DNA from: Carbonatibacter sp965199245
Lineage (GTDB): Bacteria > Pseudomonadota > Alphaproteobacteria > Kiloniellales > Kiloniellaceae
Reading direction: 5' to 3'
Length of the DNA stretch: 64,000 bases
Assembly: GCA_965199245.1 (NCBI GenBank)
Contig: CBDAQP010000003.1
Span: forward strand, 434,001 to 498,000
In this document: piece by piece, positions 43,728-51,831 of the stretch
Layout: the number at the start of each line of letters is the position of its first letter
Position numbering within the stretch: the stretch's first letter is position 1
Program-made: the position numbers and the translations under genes
Notes under the pieces: generated by a model
The model's database searches: none
The model's input: the letters and a program-made list of their open reading frames with translations, nothing else
Told to the model about the DNA's origin: nothing

Positions 43728-45086
43728 TCACCGTGCCAGGGCTTCACGCATGGTCACAAACTCTTCTGCCGCTGTCGGGTGCAGGGCAACCGTCGCATCA
43801 AAAACGGCTTTTGTCGCCCCGGCCTTGAGCGCGACGGCAAAGCCCTGGACAATTTCCGGAGCATCAACCCCCAACATATGAACGCCGAGCACCTTGTCAC
43901 TGGCCCTGTCCACCACCAATTTCATCACCACGCGTTCATCGCGCCCGGACAGCGTGTGCTTCATCGGGCGAAAAGACGACTGATAGACATCCACCGCACC
44001 AAAGCGAGCCTCGGCCTCCGCCGCTGTCAGACCAACCGTACAAAGGGGCGGATGGCTGAACACAGCAGTCGCGACATTGCTGTGATCCATCGCGCGCGGC
44101 TGGCCCTTGAACACTGTATCGACAAAGGCCATGGCTTCTTCAATCGCCACAGGGGTCAGGTTAATCCGGTCAGTCACATCCCCCACAGCATAAATATGTG
44201 CAACAGAGGTTGCGGAAAAATCATCAACCACCACCGCGCCCTTGTCATTACAGACGACACCGGCGGACTCCAGACCCAGACCTGCTGTCCGGGGTCTACG
44301 CCCCGTTGCCGCCAGAACCGCGTCTGTTTCCACTGTGCGCCCGTCGCTTAAACGAACCTCCAAAGTCCCGTCATCTTTTTTAATAATCTCTGTAATCGTC
44401 CTTTCGGCCTCAAGAATAATGCCTTTTTTCCGCATCTCGTCGCCCAACCCCGTCCTCAGGTCGGGATCAAAACCGCGCAAAGGCGCGTCCGCGCGAAAAA
44501 CCTGTGTCACCTCTGACCCCAGGCCATTAAAAATAGATGCAAATTCAACCGCAATATAGCCGCCGCCATAGACCACAATCCGGCGTGGCTGTGTCCGGAG
44601 TTCAAAAACATCGTTAGAAGACAGCACATGTTCCCAGCCCGCCCCCTCGGGAAAGGCAGGCTCCCCCCCCGGGGCCAGGAGGATATGACGCGCCCGCACC
44701 CGCCGCGCCCCGACCTGAACACAATGCTCATCCAGCAAGGTCGCCCGGGCGCGGACGTGCTCGACCCCCGCATTGTCCAAAGCCCGTTGAAAAATACCTT
44801 CGAGGCGGTCAATTTCCCTGTCTTTGTTGGCAATCAGGGTCGCCCAATCAAAAGACGATGCCCCCACTGTCCAGCCAAATCCGGCAGCATCGGCGAAATC
44901 TTCGTGAAAATGTGCCGCATAGGACAGGAGTTTTTTCGGCACACAGCCCCGAATGGCACAGGTTCCGCCATAACGGTATTCCTCTGCCAATCCGACCCGC
45001 GCCCCCGTCGTTGCGGCCATCCGTGCGGCCCGCACGCCACCAGACCCCCCACCGATGACAAAAAGATCATAATCAAAAGCTGTCAT
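43728..45086 (-). CDS. gor: Glutathione-disulfide reductase
   Basis: FAD enzyme that reduces GSSG with NADPH. The 452-residue product has the FAD motif LFVIGGGSGGVRAARMA, the redox pair in GGTCAIRGCVPKKLL, the NADPH motif VVYGGGYIAVEFASIFNGLG, AVGDVTDRINLTPVAIEE, and the C-terminal VALHPTAAEEFVTMR with the catalytic His. The C-x4-C form CAIRGC is the proteobacterial Gor type (as opposed to CVNxGC). Start ATG 45086 with AAAGGA nine bases before. gabD lies 44 bases upstream on the same strand. Confidence 0.95.
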   Translation of the reverse strand: MTAFDYDLFVIGGGSGGVRAARMAATTGARVGLAEEYRYGGTCAIRGCVPKKLLSYAAHFHEDFADAAGFGWTVGASSFDWATLIANKDREIDRLEGIFQRALDNAGVEHVRARATLLDEHCVQVGARRVRARHILLAPGGEPAFPEGAGWEHVLSSNDVFELRTQPRRIVVYGGGYIAVEFASIFNGLGSEVTQVFRADAPLRGFDPDLRTGLGDEMRKKGIILEAERTITEIIKKDDGTLEVRLSDGRTVETDAVLAATGRRPRTAGLGLESAGVVCNDKGAVVVDDFSATSVAHIYAVGDVTDRINLTPVAIEEAMAFVDTVFKGQPRAMDHSNVATAVFSHPPLCTVGLTAAEAEARFGAVDVYQSSFRPMKHTLSGRDERVVMKLVVDRASDKVLGVHMLGVDAPEIVQGFAVALKAGATKAVFDATVALHPTAAEEFVTMREALAR

Positions 45087-45130
45087 GGTTGTTATCCTTT
45101 CTGATAAAGAGCCGTCCTCATCAAATGGAG

Positions 45131-46591
45131 TCAACTCCGATAGTCAAAATTTACATATCGCGTTTCGAGGAAAGCCGCCAGCCCCTCTACCCCGCCCTCG
45201 CGTCCAAGGCCAGAGTCCTTGACCCCGCCAAAGGGCGCGGCGGCCGAGGACAAAACCCCGTTATTGACCCCGACCAGACCACAGTCCAGCCCGCTCACCA
45301 TCCGCCACGCCCGCGCCAGATCCCGCGTAAAAACATAAGCCGCCAAACCATAGGACGTGTCATTGGACAGGGCCAGGGCCTCCTGCTCGCAATCAAAGGC
45401 CATCATCGCCACCACAGGGCCAAAAATTTCCGTCGAGAAAATCTCCATATCAGGACGCAAACCGCCCAGTAAGGTCGGCAGATAACACAGCGGGATGTGC
45501 GCATCACCGCGCCCCCCTACAATCAGTTCCGCCCCCTGCCGAACTGCGCGATGAACCAGCCCCGCTATGCGGTCAAAGGCTCTCTGGTCAATTAACGGGC
45601 CGATGTCCGCCCCCTCGTCAAAACCCGACCCGGGACGCAAATCTGCCATAACCCCGCGCAGACGCTGTTGAAAATCATCATAAACCGGACGCTGGACGAA
45701 GATACGATTGGCGGATACGCACGTCTGCCCCGCATTGCGGAACCGACTGGCGATGAGTTGATCCACCGCATGATCCAAATCGGCATCGGCAAAGACGACA
45801 AAGGGCGCGTTGCCCCCCAATTCCATCACCGTTTTTTTGGTCGTGTGAGCGCAACGGGCCAAAACCGCCTGTCCCACCGCTGTTGAACCGGTAAAGGAGA
45901 CCATCCGAATGGCGGCATGGTCGCAAAGCACCGCTCCCAAAGCCGCTGCATCCCCCACCACGACGGGAAAAGCCGCCGGAGGAACGCCTGCACAATAGGC
46001 CAGATCTGCCAGGGCCAGGGCTGACAAAGGCGTCTGCGGCGATGGCTTGGCAATTACGGCACACCCCGCCGCCAGAGCCGGCGCACATTTACGCGCGATC
46101 AGTTGCGCGGGAAAATTCCACGGAATCATCGCCGCAACAACGCCCACGGGCTGTTGCAGGGTCATCATCTGTTGCGTGACACGCGGGGCTGGAATCGTCC
46201 GCCCATAGGCCCGGCGGGCTTCCTCGCAGAACCATTCAATATAGCGCAGAGCCGAACGGACTTCGGCCTGTGCCTCGGCAAAGACCTTGCCCTGTTCCAG
46301 GGTCACCAGTCGGGCCAGAACCTCGGCATGATCGCCAACCAAATTCTGCCACCGCCGCAGGATTTCCGAACGCTCCGGCGCGGTCAACCCCGCCCAGGCC
46401 CACTGGGCCGCCACCGCCGAATCAATCACTGCGGGTAACTCCGCAACAGACTGCGGAGCAACCTCCACCAAACACTGGCCATCGGCCGGATTAACCACAG
46501 GCCAACCGGTCTTAACCGCTGCACGCCCCAGCCAGTCCCGCGCCCAGTCATCCCCCTGCACTGCAGACACAAGCAAATCTGAACAGACCAT
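45131..46591 (-). CDS. gabD: Succinate-semialdehyde dehydrogenase (NADP+)
   Basis: Aldehyde dehydrogenase of 486 residues, oxidising succinate semialdehyde to succinate in GABA breakdown. Family motifs: IPWNFPAQLIARKCAPALAA, VSFTGSTAVGQ, catalytic Glu in TVMELGGNAPFVVF and catalytic Cys in FRNAGQTCVSANRIFVQ, with SSAAAPFGGVKDSGLGREGG near the end, a wording typical of GabD. The substrate assignment is from motif similarity; other semialdehydes are possible. ATG 46591 with GGAG nine bases upstream. No GABA transaminase is adjacent. Confidence 0.88.
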   Translation of the reverse strand: MVCSDLLVSAVQGDDWARDWLGRAAVKTGWPVVNPADGQCLVEVAPQSVAELPAVIDSAVAAQWAWAGLTAPERSEILRRWQNLVGDHAEVLARLVTLEQGKVFAEAQAEVRSALRYIEWFCEEARRAYGRTIPAPRVTQQMMTLQQPVGVVAAMIPWNFPAQLIARKCAPALAAGCAVIAKPSPQTPLSALALADLAYCAGVPPAAFPVVVGDAAALGAVLCDHAAIRMVSFTGSTAVGQAVLARCAHTTKKTVMELGGNAPFVVFADADLDHAVDQLIASRFRNAGQTCVSANRIFVQRPVYDDFQQRLRGVMADLRPGSGFDEGADIGPLIDQRAFDRIAGLVHRAVRQGAELIVGGRGDAHIPLCYLPTLLGGLRPDMEIFSTEIFGPVVAMMAFDCEQEALALSNDTSYGLAAYVFTRDLARAWRMVSGLDCGLVGVNNGVLSSAAAPFGGVKDSGLGREGGVEGLAAFLETRYVNFDYRS

Positions 46592-46723
46592 AATGGTAAA
46601 ACTCCGCCCCCCCGTCGTCTGGTGCAAAAAACTGCGTCCTCACGGCCAACTCCGGTTTGGGATGTTAAGAAAACCCGCGAAGCATCGCCTTCTATCATAG
46701 CCCCCGGATCACCGCATTCTTTT

Positions 46724-47764
46724 TTAACGAAAACCGATAATCAAATGACGCAAGCCAACGGCGGCCCCGGCAAAGATCGCCGCCAGACTCACCGGTGCGC
46801 TCCAGGCCAGAAGGGAAAAGGCCGTAAGACCCTGCCCAACACTACAGCCCATCGCTACAACCGCCCCCACACCCATCAAGACCGCGCCGCAGATCTGTCG
46901 CTTGAGCGTGCGGTGATCGTCGCAGGCCTCCCAACGAAACTCCCCCTTGAACCACGCCCCGATACCCGCACCAATGACAACGCCGACCACAGAGCCCATG
47001 CCGAAAGACAGCGGCCTATCCGTCATGATATAAAACAGAATTTCGCCCAGGGGTACGGCGAAGCTGTGACTTTGCACGGTCTCTGCGCCAAAGCCCACCC
47101 GCGCCACCCACACGGTTCCAGCCCAACCGGAAACCACCGCCAAACCAACAGCCCCGCTCCAGACAATCTGGCTCCGCGACAGCCCCCTGATGCTCAGGAT
47201 CACCACAACAGCCCCGGCCAACGCCCCCGCCACCACAGGGTCAAGGCCGAGCAAAGGCGCGAGTGTTTCATGAAATCCTGATGCCGCCCCCCGTTCAATC
47301 GGAAAAAGCCAAAGCCGCACAGAGGCGAGCGGCCCGGACAAAACAGCCCAGGCCGCCACCCCCATCACCATCACCACGACCAAACCGGACAGATCACCGC
47401 CCCCCAGCCGCGCCAGGGCTCCATATCCACAGTTTCCCGCCAGCACCATGCCATAACCGAAAAGACCACCGCCACAAAGCGAGGCCACAGGGTTCCACTG
47501 CCAGTTCAAAAGCACAATGGCTGCCCGCTCTATCCCCCCTGAAAAAAGGAAAAGCTGCGTCCCCACCACGGCAACACCAACGGCAAGGCCCCACATCCGC
47601 ACACGACGGGCATCAGATGACCACAACAGGTCTTCGATTGCGCCCAGGGTACAAAACCGCCCCACCCGCGCCGCCAATCCCAAGACTACCCCGCCCAGCA
47701 AACCGGCCAGGAAGACCGCACCCGATTCGCCTAAAAACTCGACCAAAGCCACCGCGCCCTTCAC
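46724..47764 (-). CDS. soxT: YeeE/YedE-family sulfur-compound transporter, SoxT-like
   Basis: A very hydrophobic 346-residue membrane protein with about nine or ten spans. It has the family's conserved Cys motifs, which relay sulfur compounds through the membrane in YeeE: GRFCTLGAIEDLL, LAGNCGYGALARLGGGDLSG and AMGCSVGQGLTAFSL. YeeE proteins import thiosulfate; SoxT is the member found at sox loci. The GTG start at 47764 overlaps the soxR stop (GTGA), and both are transcribed leftwards with soxS. Identification as SoxT rests on this context. Confidence 0.8.
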   Translation of the reverse strand: MKGAVALVEFLGESGAVFLAGLLGGVVLGLAARVGRFCTLGAIEDLLWSSDARRVRMWGLAVGVAVVGTQLFLFSGGIERAAIVLLNWQWNPVASLCGGGLFGYGMVLAGNCGYGALARLGGGDLSGLVVVMVMGVAAWAVLSGPLASVRLWLFPIERGAASGFHETLAPLLGLDPVVAGALAGAVVVILSIRGLSRSQIVWSGAVGLAVVSGWAGTVWVARVGFGAETVQSHSFAVPLGEILFYIMTDRPLSFGMGSVVGVVIGAGIGAWFKGEFRWEACDDHRTLKRQICGAVLMGVGAVVAMGCSVGQGLTAFSLLAWSAPVSLAAIFAGAAVGLRHLIIGFR

Positions 47765-48165
47765 TCGCGTTTGTCCGGTTGGGCCTTTTTGTCCACTTGC
47801 GCACAAAACAGTTCATAGACCACCTCCATCACCCGACGGGGGCGGTCATCTGCGAGGCTATAGTAAATTGTCTTGCCTTCGCGACAGGGCCGCACCAAAC
47901 CCTCCAGCCGCAGGCGGGCCAGCTGTTGAGAAACCGCAGACTGTCGGCTGGACAGCAGGTCTTCCAGATCCGTGACCGACTTACGCCCGGAAACCAGATG
48001 ACACAGAATCATCAATCGCCCCGGATGGCTGATAGCCTTGAGGAAATCCGATGCGGCCTCTGCCGTTTTTGCCATCTGATCAAGATCAGCCGCCGTGGTC
48101 TGCGCGGTGACAACGGGCAAAACAGGCCCCGCCTGCCGGTCTGCCTCCGAAGACATTGACTCCAT
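47761..48165 (-). CDS. soxR: ArsR-family repressor SoxR (sulfur-responsive)
   Basis: A 134-residue winged-helix repressor: AISHPGRLMILCHLVSGRKS, recognition helix SSRQSAVSQQLARLRLEGLV and the wing PCREGKTIYYSL. Two Cys, in MILCHL and RPCREG, sit where SqrR/BigR-type persulfide sensors form a tetrasulfide bridge, so derepression by reactive sulfur is likely. ATG 48165 is preferred (AAGGA eight bases upstream) over ATG 48171. It is in a leftward run soxS-soxR-soxT. Probable target sites are the ATTC/GAAT elements described at 48630-48658, 49516-49537, 51801-51816 and 61214-61232. Confidence 0.88.
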   Translation of the reverse strand: MESMSSEADRQAGPVLPVVTAQTTAADLDQMAKTAEAASDFLKAISHPGRLMILCHLVSGRKSVTDLEDLLSSRQSAVSQQLARLRLEGLVRPCREGKTIYYSLADDRPRRVMEVVYELFCAQVDKKAQPDKRE

Positions 48166-48210
48166 CGTCATATTCCTTAACCCGCCTCATCTGTTTACGC
48201 GCCAGCCTGT

Positions 48211-48594
48211 TTACTCACCAGCCTGTGGAACGACACCCGCCTTTTTAAAAAGATCAGCCAGCATTGCCCAAAAAAAATCGGCCCCCGGATAGCCTTCGAT
48301 CCGGCCCAATTCGGCCCCGTCACGCACCAGCACAAAGCTCGGGCTATAGCGCAGGGGGCCGGAAAAAACGACCTGCGACGGTGGCTGAAACAGATCAAAC
48401 CTCACCAGGGGCGCGGCACGGCCCTCTGCACTGTGCGGATAGATCGGCCCGATTTCTTCATGCCACCGCTCACACCAGACACAGCCTGCCTGCTCTGCCA
48501 TGAACAAACGCAACTCCGCCCACGCCGAAAGCGGCGCGAGAAGAAAAAATAATACAAAGAAAATACAGAAAAAGAAATAAAAAAACGGACGCAT
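48211..48594 (-). CDS. soxS: Periplasmic thioredoxin-like SoxS
   Basis: A 127-residue protein with an N-terminal signal peptide (aromatic-rich, ending LAPLSAWA). The thioredoxin fold has the active site MAEQAGCVWCERWHEEIGP, and later GRIEGYPGADFFW. SoxS in Paracoccus is a periplasmic thiol-disulfide protein that reactivates SoxYZ using electrons relayed by the membrane protein SoxV. Start ATG 48594 with AGGA seven bases upstream. Divergent from soxV, with overlapping promoters in between; soxR follows after 45 bases. Confidence 0.88.
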   Translation of the reverse strand: MRPFFYFFFCIFFVLFFLLAPLSAWAELRLFMAEQAGCVWCERWHEEIGPIYPHSAEGRAAPLVRFDLFQPPSQVVFSGPLRYSPSFVLVRDGAELGRIEGYPGADFFWAMLADLFKKAGVVPQAGE

Positions 48595-48609
48595 AATCAA
48601 TCCTGTTCG

Positions 48610-48658
48610 TTGACTCAAATTAAAAATATTTTATAATTCAAATATATTTATTTATCAA
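48610..48658. promoter_or_regulatory. Overlapping divergent promoters of soxV and soxS with an operator-like site
   Basis: Plus strand: TTGACT (48610-48615), 16 bases, TATAAT (48632-48637), towards soxV. Minus strand: TTGATA (48653-48658), 17 bases, TATAAA (48630-48635), towards soxS. The two -10 boxes overlap, so one bound repressor could block both. ATTCAAATATAT (48636-48647) in the core resembles the other sox sites. Read by eye; transcription starts not known. Confidence 0.65.
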
Positions 48659-48760
48659 TATAACAAGAAGAACCGGATGAAGATCGCTCAAAACTTCACG
48701 CCTGCGTTACATATCTGTGACACAGACAAAAAACAAAACAGCCGTCCCTGAGGTAGTCCA

Positions 48761-49495
48761 ATGTTCGAAATCGGTTTTTTCGGGGCGACCTTTGCCGGGC
48801 TTTTGTCTTTTTTCTCTCCCTGTGTTTTGCCACTTGTGCCTTTTTATCTCGGCTATCTGGCAGGAATCACGGCTCAACAGGTCATACAGGGAGAACTTCC
48901 GGCCTCCATCCGCAAAAAAATCCTCATCTCTGCGCTTTGCTTCGCCGCCGGGATCTTGAGTATCTTTGTCCTGCTGGGGGCCAGTGCAACACTGTTCGGT
49001 CAGCTTTTTCGTACCCATTTTGACCTGCTCCGTCAAATCGCGGCAGGCGTGATTATTGTGATGGGCCTGCATTTTTTAGGGCCTTTTCGAATCACTTTTT
49101 TAACCCGTAGCTTTCAAAACCGGACAAAAGGCCCCGCGTCTTCTCCCCTCGGAGCCTACAGTTTGGGCGCGGCCTTTGCCTTTGGCTGGACGCCCTGTGT
49201 TGGCCCTCTTTTAGCAACCATCCTTTTTATTGCCGCTGGCGCAGACAGTGCCGCTGTTGGTGTGGGATTACTCACGGCCTATGGCGTTGGCATGACCCTG
49301 CCCTTTGTCATTGCCGCCCTCTTTACAAAACGCTTTATCGCGACCACCGCCCGTTTTCGCCTGCACCTTGGCAAAGTCGAAAAATTCACTGGTGTCATCC
49401 TGATCCTTTTCGGCCTCCTGATCGCCACCGATAGCCTCAGCCGCCTCGCACAGTGGCTTTTGAGTGCCATGCCCTGGCTCGCGACCCTCGGTTAG
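48761..49495 (+). CDS. soxV: CcdA-family thiol-disulfide transporter SoxV
   Basis: A 244-residue membrane protein with six predicted spans. The two redox Cys of the CcdA/DsbD-beta fold are in LSFFSPCVLPLVPFYLGY and GWTPCVGPLLATILF. SoxV moves electrons from cytoplasmic thioredoxin to periplasmic SoxS/SoxW to keep SoxYZ reduced. GAGGT precedes the ATG. First gene of the rightward sox run; the gap to soxX (135 bases) holds a perfect ATTC-N8-GAAT site. A role in cytochrome c maturation for the same family is the alternative, less likely here. Confidence 0.9.
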   Translation: MFEIGFFGATFAGLLSFFSPCVLPLVPFYLGYLAGITAQQVIQGELPASIRKKILISALCFAAGILSIFVLLGASATLFGQLFRTHFDLLRQIAAGVIIVMGLHFLGPFRITFLTRSFQNRTKGPASSPLGAYSLGAAFAFGWTPCVGPLLATILFIAAGADSAAVGVGLLTAYGVGMTLPFVIAALFTKRFIATTARFRLHLGKVEKFTGVILILFGLLIATDSLSRLAQWLLSAMPWLATLG

Positions 49496-49515
49496 AAAGA
49501 TGCCGACACAAAAAC

Positions 49516-49537
49516 ATTCATTTAATTGAATATATTC
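49516..49537. promoter_or_regulatory. Operator-like ATTC-N8-GAAT site upstream of soxX
   Basis: ATTC (49516-49519), eight bases, GAAT (49528-49531), exactly the spacing described for SqrR/BigR-type repressors. It overlaps a second palindrome GAATATATTC (49528-49537). It lies 94 bases before the soxX start. Binding by SoxR is inference. Confidence 0.6.
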
Positions 49538-49630
49538 ATTGCGTCATAATGTCTCACTATGTCATAAGGGCAGGAAGGAAAAAATAAAAAACCCAAAAAA
49601 ATAAAAAACCCGGAGGAGGAGAGATAACAT

Positions 49631-50086
49631 ATGAAAAGACTGGTTCTGGCTTTTGGCCTTGTCGCGGGGTTGAGTGTACGCGCCCTGGCAGGGGAGACCA
49701 TCAAACCGGCGGACATTGTGTTCGGTGACGACGGTGTGACAACCCCCCTCACCGCCATGGGCACGGCACAGGCGGGACGGGCAGTGTTCACAGATCGCAA
49801 ATTGGGTAACTGTCTTGCCTGTCACGTCAACCCTGATCTTGCGTCTGAAATGTTCCACGGTTCGACGGGGCCTGATCTGACAGCTGTCGCAGATCGCTAC
49901 AGCGAATCAGAACTGCGCGCCATCATCGTCAATGCCGGGAAAATATTCGACGAAACGCTGATGCCCGGCTTTTATGTCAATAGCGGTTTCCGGCGTGTAC
50001 CAGACAAATTCGCCGGAAAAACCATCCTCAGCGCACAACAGGTCGAAGATGTCGTTGCCTATCTGCGTACGCTCACAGACAACTAG
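49631..50086 (+). CDS. soxX: Sulfur oxidation c-type cytochrome SoxX
   Basis: Monohaem subunit of SoxXA, which attaches thiosulfate to the SoxY cysteine. The 151-residue precursor has a Sec signal (MKRLVLAFGLVAGLSVRALA), the haem site GNCLACHVNPD and a likely Met axial ligand in ETLMPGFYVNSGF. GGAGGAGGAGA precedes the ATG. Next to soxY and soxZ, as in Paracoccus (soxXYZA). Confidence 0.95.
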   Translation: MKRLVLAFGLVAGLSVRALAGETIKPADIVFGDDGVTTPLTAMGTAQAGRAVFTDRKLGNCLACHVNPDLASEMFHGSTGPDLTAVADRYSESELRAIIVNAGKIFDETLMPGFYVNSGFRRVPDKFAGKTILSAQQVEDVVAYLRTLTDN

Positions 50087-50099
50087 GGAGACAAAACCC

Positions 50100-50531
50100 A
50101 TGACAATGCACAACGTATCACGGCGGAATTTCCTCGCCACCACCCTGGTCGCCGCCGGGATGTGGGGCCTTGGTTCACGCGCGGCCTTTGCCAACCTCGC
50201 CGAAGAAGAAATTAAAACACTGACCGCAGGGGCAGTGACCGTCTCTGACACAATTGTGATTGAGGCCCCTGAAATTGCCGAAAATGGCACAACAGTTCCG
50301 GTCGAAGTCACCGCCCCGGGGGCGGTTGCCCTCACACTTTTTGCCGATGGGAACCCAACGCCTGCGGTTGCCAAATTTAAATTCGGTAAACTCAACGCCT
50401 CGCGCACCGTTGCCACGCGCATCCGGCTGGCCAAAAGCCAGGACGTCATCGCCATTGCCCGCATGGAAGACGGGTCATTCCAGCGCGCACAGGCCAACGT
50501 CAAGGTTACAATCGGCGGCTGTGGCGGCTAA
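50100..50531 (+). CDS. soxY: Thiosulfate-binding carrier subunit SoxY
   Basis: Carrier protein that holds sulfur intermediates covalently on the Cys of its C-terminal swinging arm; here the protein ends in IGGCGG, the required GGCGG. The 143-residue precursor begins at ATG 50100 (GGAG nine bases before) and has a twin-arginine signal SRRNFLATTLVAAG. The longer frame from 49974 overlaps soxX and is not used. SoxZ follows 21 bases later. Confidence 0.95.
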   Translation: MTMHNVSRRNFLATTLVAAGMWGLGSRAAFANLAEEEIKTLTAGAVTVSDTIVIEAPEIAENGTTVPVEVTAPGAVALTLFADGNPTPAVAKFKFGKLNASRTVATRIRLAKSQDVIAIARMEDGSFQRAQANVKVTIGGCGG

Positions 50532-50552
50532 CCAGCAAAGGAGACGAACATC

Positions 50553-50882
50553 ATGGCATCCAATGTCAAACCACGGGTCAAGGTTCCCAAAACCGCAACA
50601 GTCGGCGAAGAGGTCACGATCAAAGCCCTCATCAGACATAAAATGGAAAGCGGGCAACGCAAAGACAAAAAAGGACAGACCATCCCGCGTTCGATCATTA
50701 ACCGGTTTGTCGTCGATTTTAACGGTGAAAACGTCATTGATGTGATGCTCGAACCCGCAATTTCGACCAATCCCTATTTTAAATTTGACGTCATCATCCC
50801 TGCCGCAGGCGAGTTCCATTTCAAATGGTTTGATGATGACGGCTCTGTCTATGAAACAAAAAAGAACATCGAAATATCTTAA
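50553..50882 (+). CDS. soxZ: SoxZ, partner of SoxY
   Basis: A 109-residue immunoglobulin-like protein without a signal peptide; SoxZ is exported by binding to SoxY (hitch-hiking through Tat). Recognised by KPRVKVPKTATVGEEVTIKA, IRHKMESGQRKDKKGQ, IPRSIINRF and the tail GEFHFKWFDDDGSVYETKK. Its length is normal. AAAGGAGACGA lies before the ATG. Confidence 0.96.
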   Translation: MASNVKPRVKVPKTATVGEEVTIKALIRHKMESGQRKDKKGQTIPRSIINRFVVDFNGENVIDVMLEPAISTNPYFKFDVIIPAAGEFHFKWFDDDGSVYETKKNIEIS

Positions 50883-50915
50883 AAAACAAAATAAAAACAG
50901 GTTCAGGAGAGAAAA

Positions 50916-51752
50916 ATGATAAGAGGCAAAATCCTGCCCGTCGCCGTCGCACTACTGGTGGCATCGGCATCCGCTGTGGCACAGGACAGCAAAAAGCTGG
51001 TGATTGACGGACAAACCTTGACCAGCACGCTCGAGGCCCCCGCTCATGTCGAGGCCCTCGAAACCCTCTATTCAGGGTGGCACTTTCGCTCAAAAGAAAC
51101 CCAGGCCCTTCAGCTTGATGATTTTGAAAGCCCCGCGATGGTTTTTGTCGATGGGGCCATCGACCGGTTTGGCACCGTCGAAGGGTCAAAGGGTCTCTCC
51201 TGCCAATCCTGTCACGAAAATGTCGAAGACTTTTCCGGACTGCGGGCGACCTTGCCCCGTGTCGAAAAGGGTCAGCTTGTCTCTCTGGAAGATTTGGTCA
51301 ACGAATGCCGCACTGAACGCATGGGAGCGCAGGCCCTCAAATACACCAGCCCCGACCTTATCGCCATGACTGCCCTGATCGGCCTGCAATCACGCGGAAT
51401 GCCCCTGGCGGTCGGGATCGACGGCGACGCAAAACCTTTTTGGGAACAGGGCAGGGAGATCTACTATACACCATTTGGGCAATTAAATGTCGCCTGTGCC
51501 ACGTGCCACGAAGACAACTATGGACAGATGCTACGGGCCGAACACCTGTCACAGGGTCAGGTCAACGGTTTTCCCAACTACCGCCTGAAAAATGCGAAAC
51601 TCAATTCCATTCACGCCCGATTCAAAGGCTGTATGCGCAACATTAGAGCGGTTCCCTTCCCCGTCGGTGGGCCAGAGTTCAAAGCACTTGAGCTTTATGT
51701 GTCCTCACGCGGGCAAGGGCTGGCTATTGAAACACCCTCTGTCCGGAACTGA
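50916..51752 (+). CDS. soxA: L-cysteine S-thiosulfotransferase subunit SoxA (diheme)
   Basis: Catalytic subunit of SoxXA. The 278-residue precursor has a Sec signal (ends ASAVAQ) and two haem sites, LSCQSCHENVED and VACATCHEDNYGQ, so it is the dihaem type. The active-site Cys, which ligates the second haem as cysteine persulfide, is in RFKGCMRNIRAVPF. Last gene before a terminator at 51761-51790. Confidence 0.96.
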   Translation: MIRGKILPVAVALLVASASAVAQDSKKLVIDGQTLTSTLEAPAHVEALETLYSGWHFRSKETQALQLDDFESPAMVFVDGAIDRFGTVEGSKGLSCQSCHENVEDFSGLRATLPRVEKGQLVSLEDLVNECRTERMGAQALKYTSPDLIAMTALIGLQSRGMPLAVGIDGDAKPFWEQGREIYYTPFGQLNVACATCHEDNYGQMLRAEHLSQGQVNGFPNYRLKNAKLNSIHARFKGCMRNIRAVPFPVGGPEFKALELYVSSRGQGLAIETPSVRN

Positions 51753-51760
51753 CACCACGC

Positions 51761-51790
51761 CCCCCTGCAAGAGGCGCAGGGGGTATTTTT
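51761..51790 (+). terminator. Rho-independent terminator after soxA
   Basis: CCCCCTGC (51761-51768) and GCAGGGGG (51776-51783) pair around a seven-base loop, followed by TATTTTT. It divides soxVXYZA from soxBCDF, which has its own promoter immediately after. Confidence 0.82.
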
Positions 51791-51816
51791 GACTAAATAT
51801 ATTCAATTATTATAAT
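51789..51816 (+). promoter_or_regulatory. soxB promoter with operator-like site
   Basis: TTGACT (51789-51794), 16 bases, TATAAT (51811-51816), the same layout as the soxV promoter. ATTC (51801-51804) with TAAT eight bases later (51813-51816) is one base short of the ATTC-N8-GAAT pattern and overlaps the -10 box. It sits 16 bases before the soxB ATG and overlaps the terminator's T run. Confidence 0.65.
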
Positions 51817-51831
51817 GTTTAAGGAGAAAAA

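Noticed and set aside
47263..48159. 298-residue Pro/Arg-rich plus-strand ORF
   Set aside because: Antisense to soxT and soxR; amino-acid use is typical of a shadow frame.
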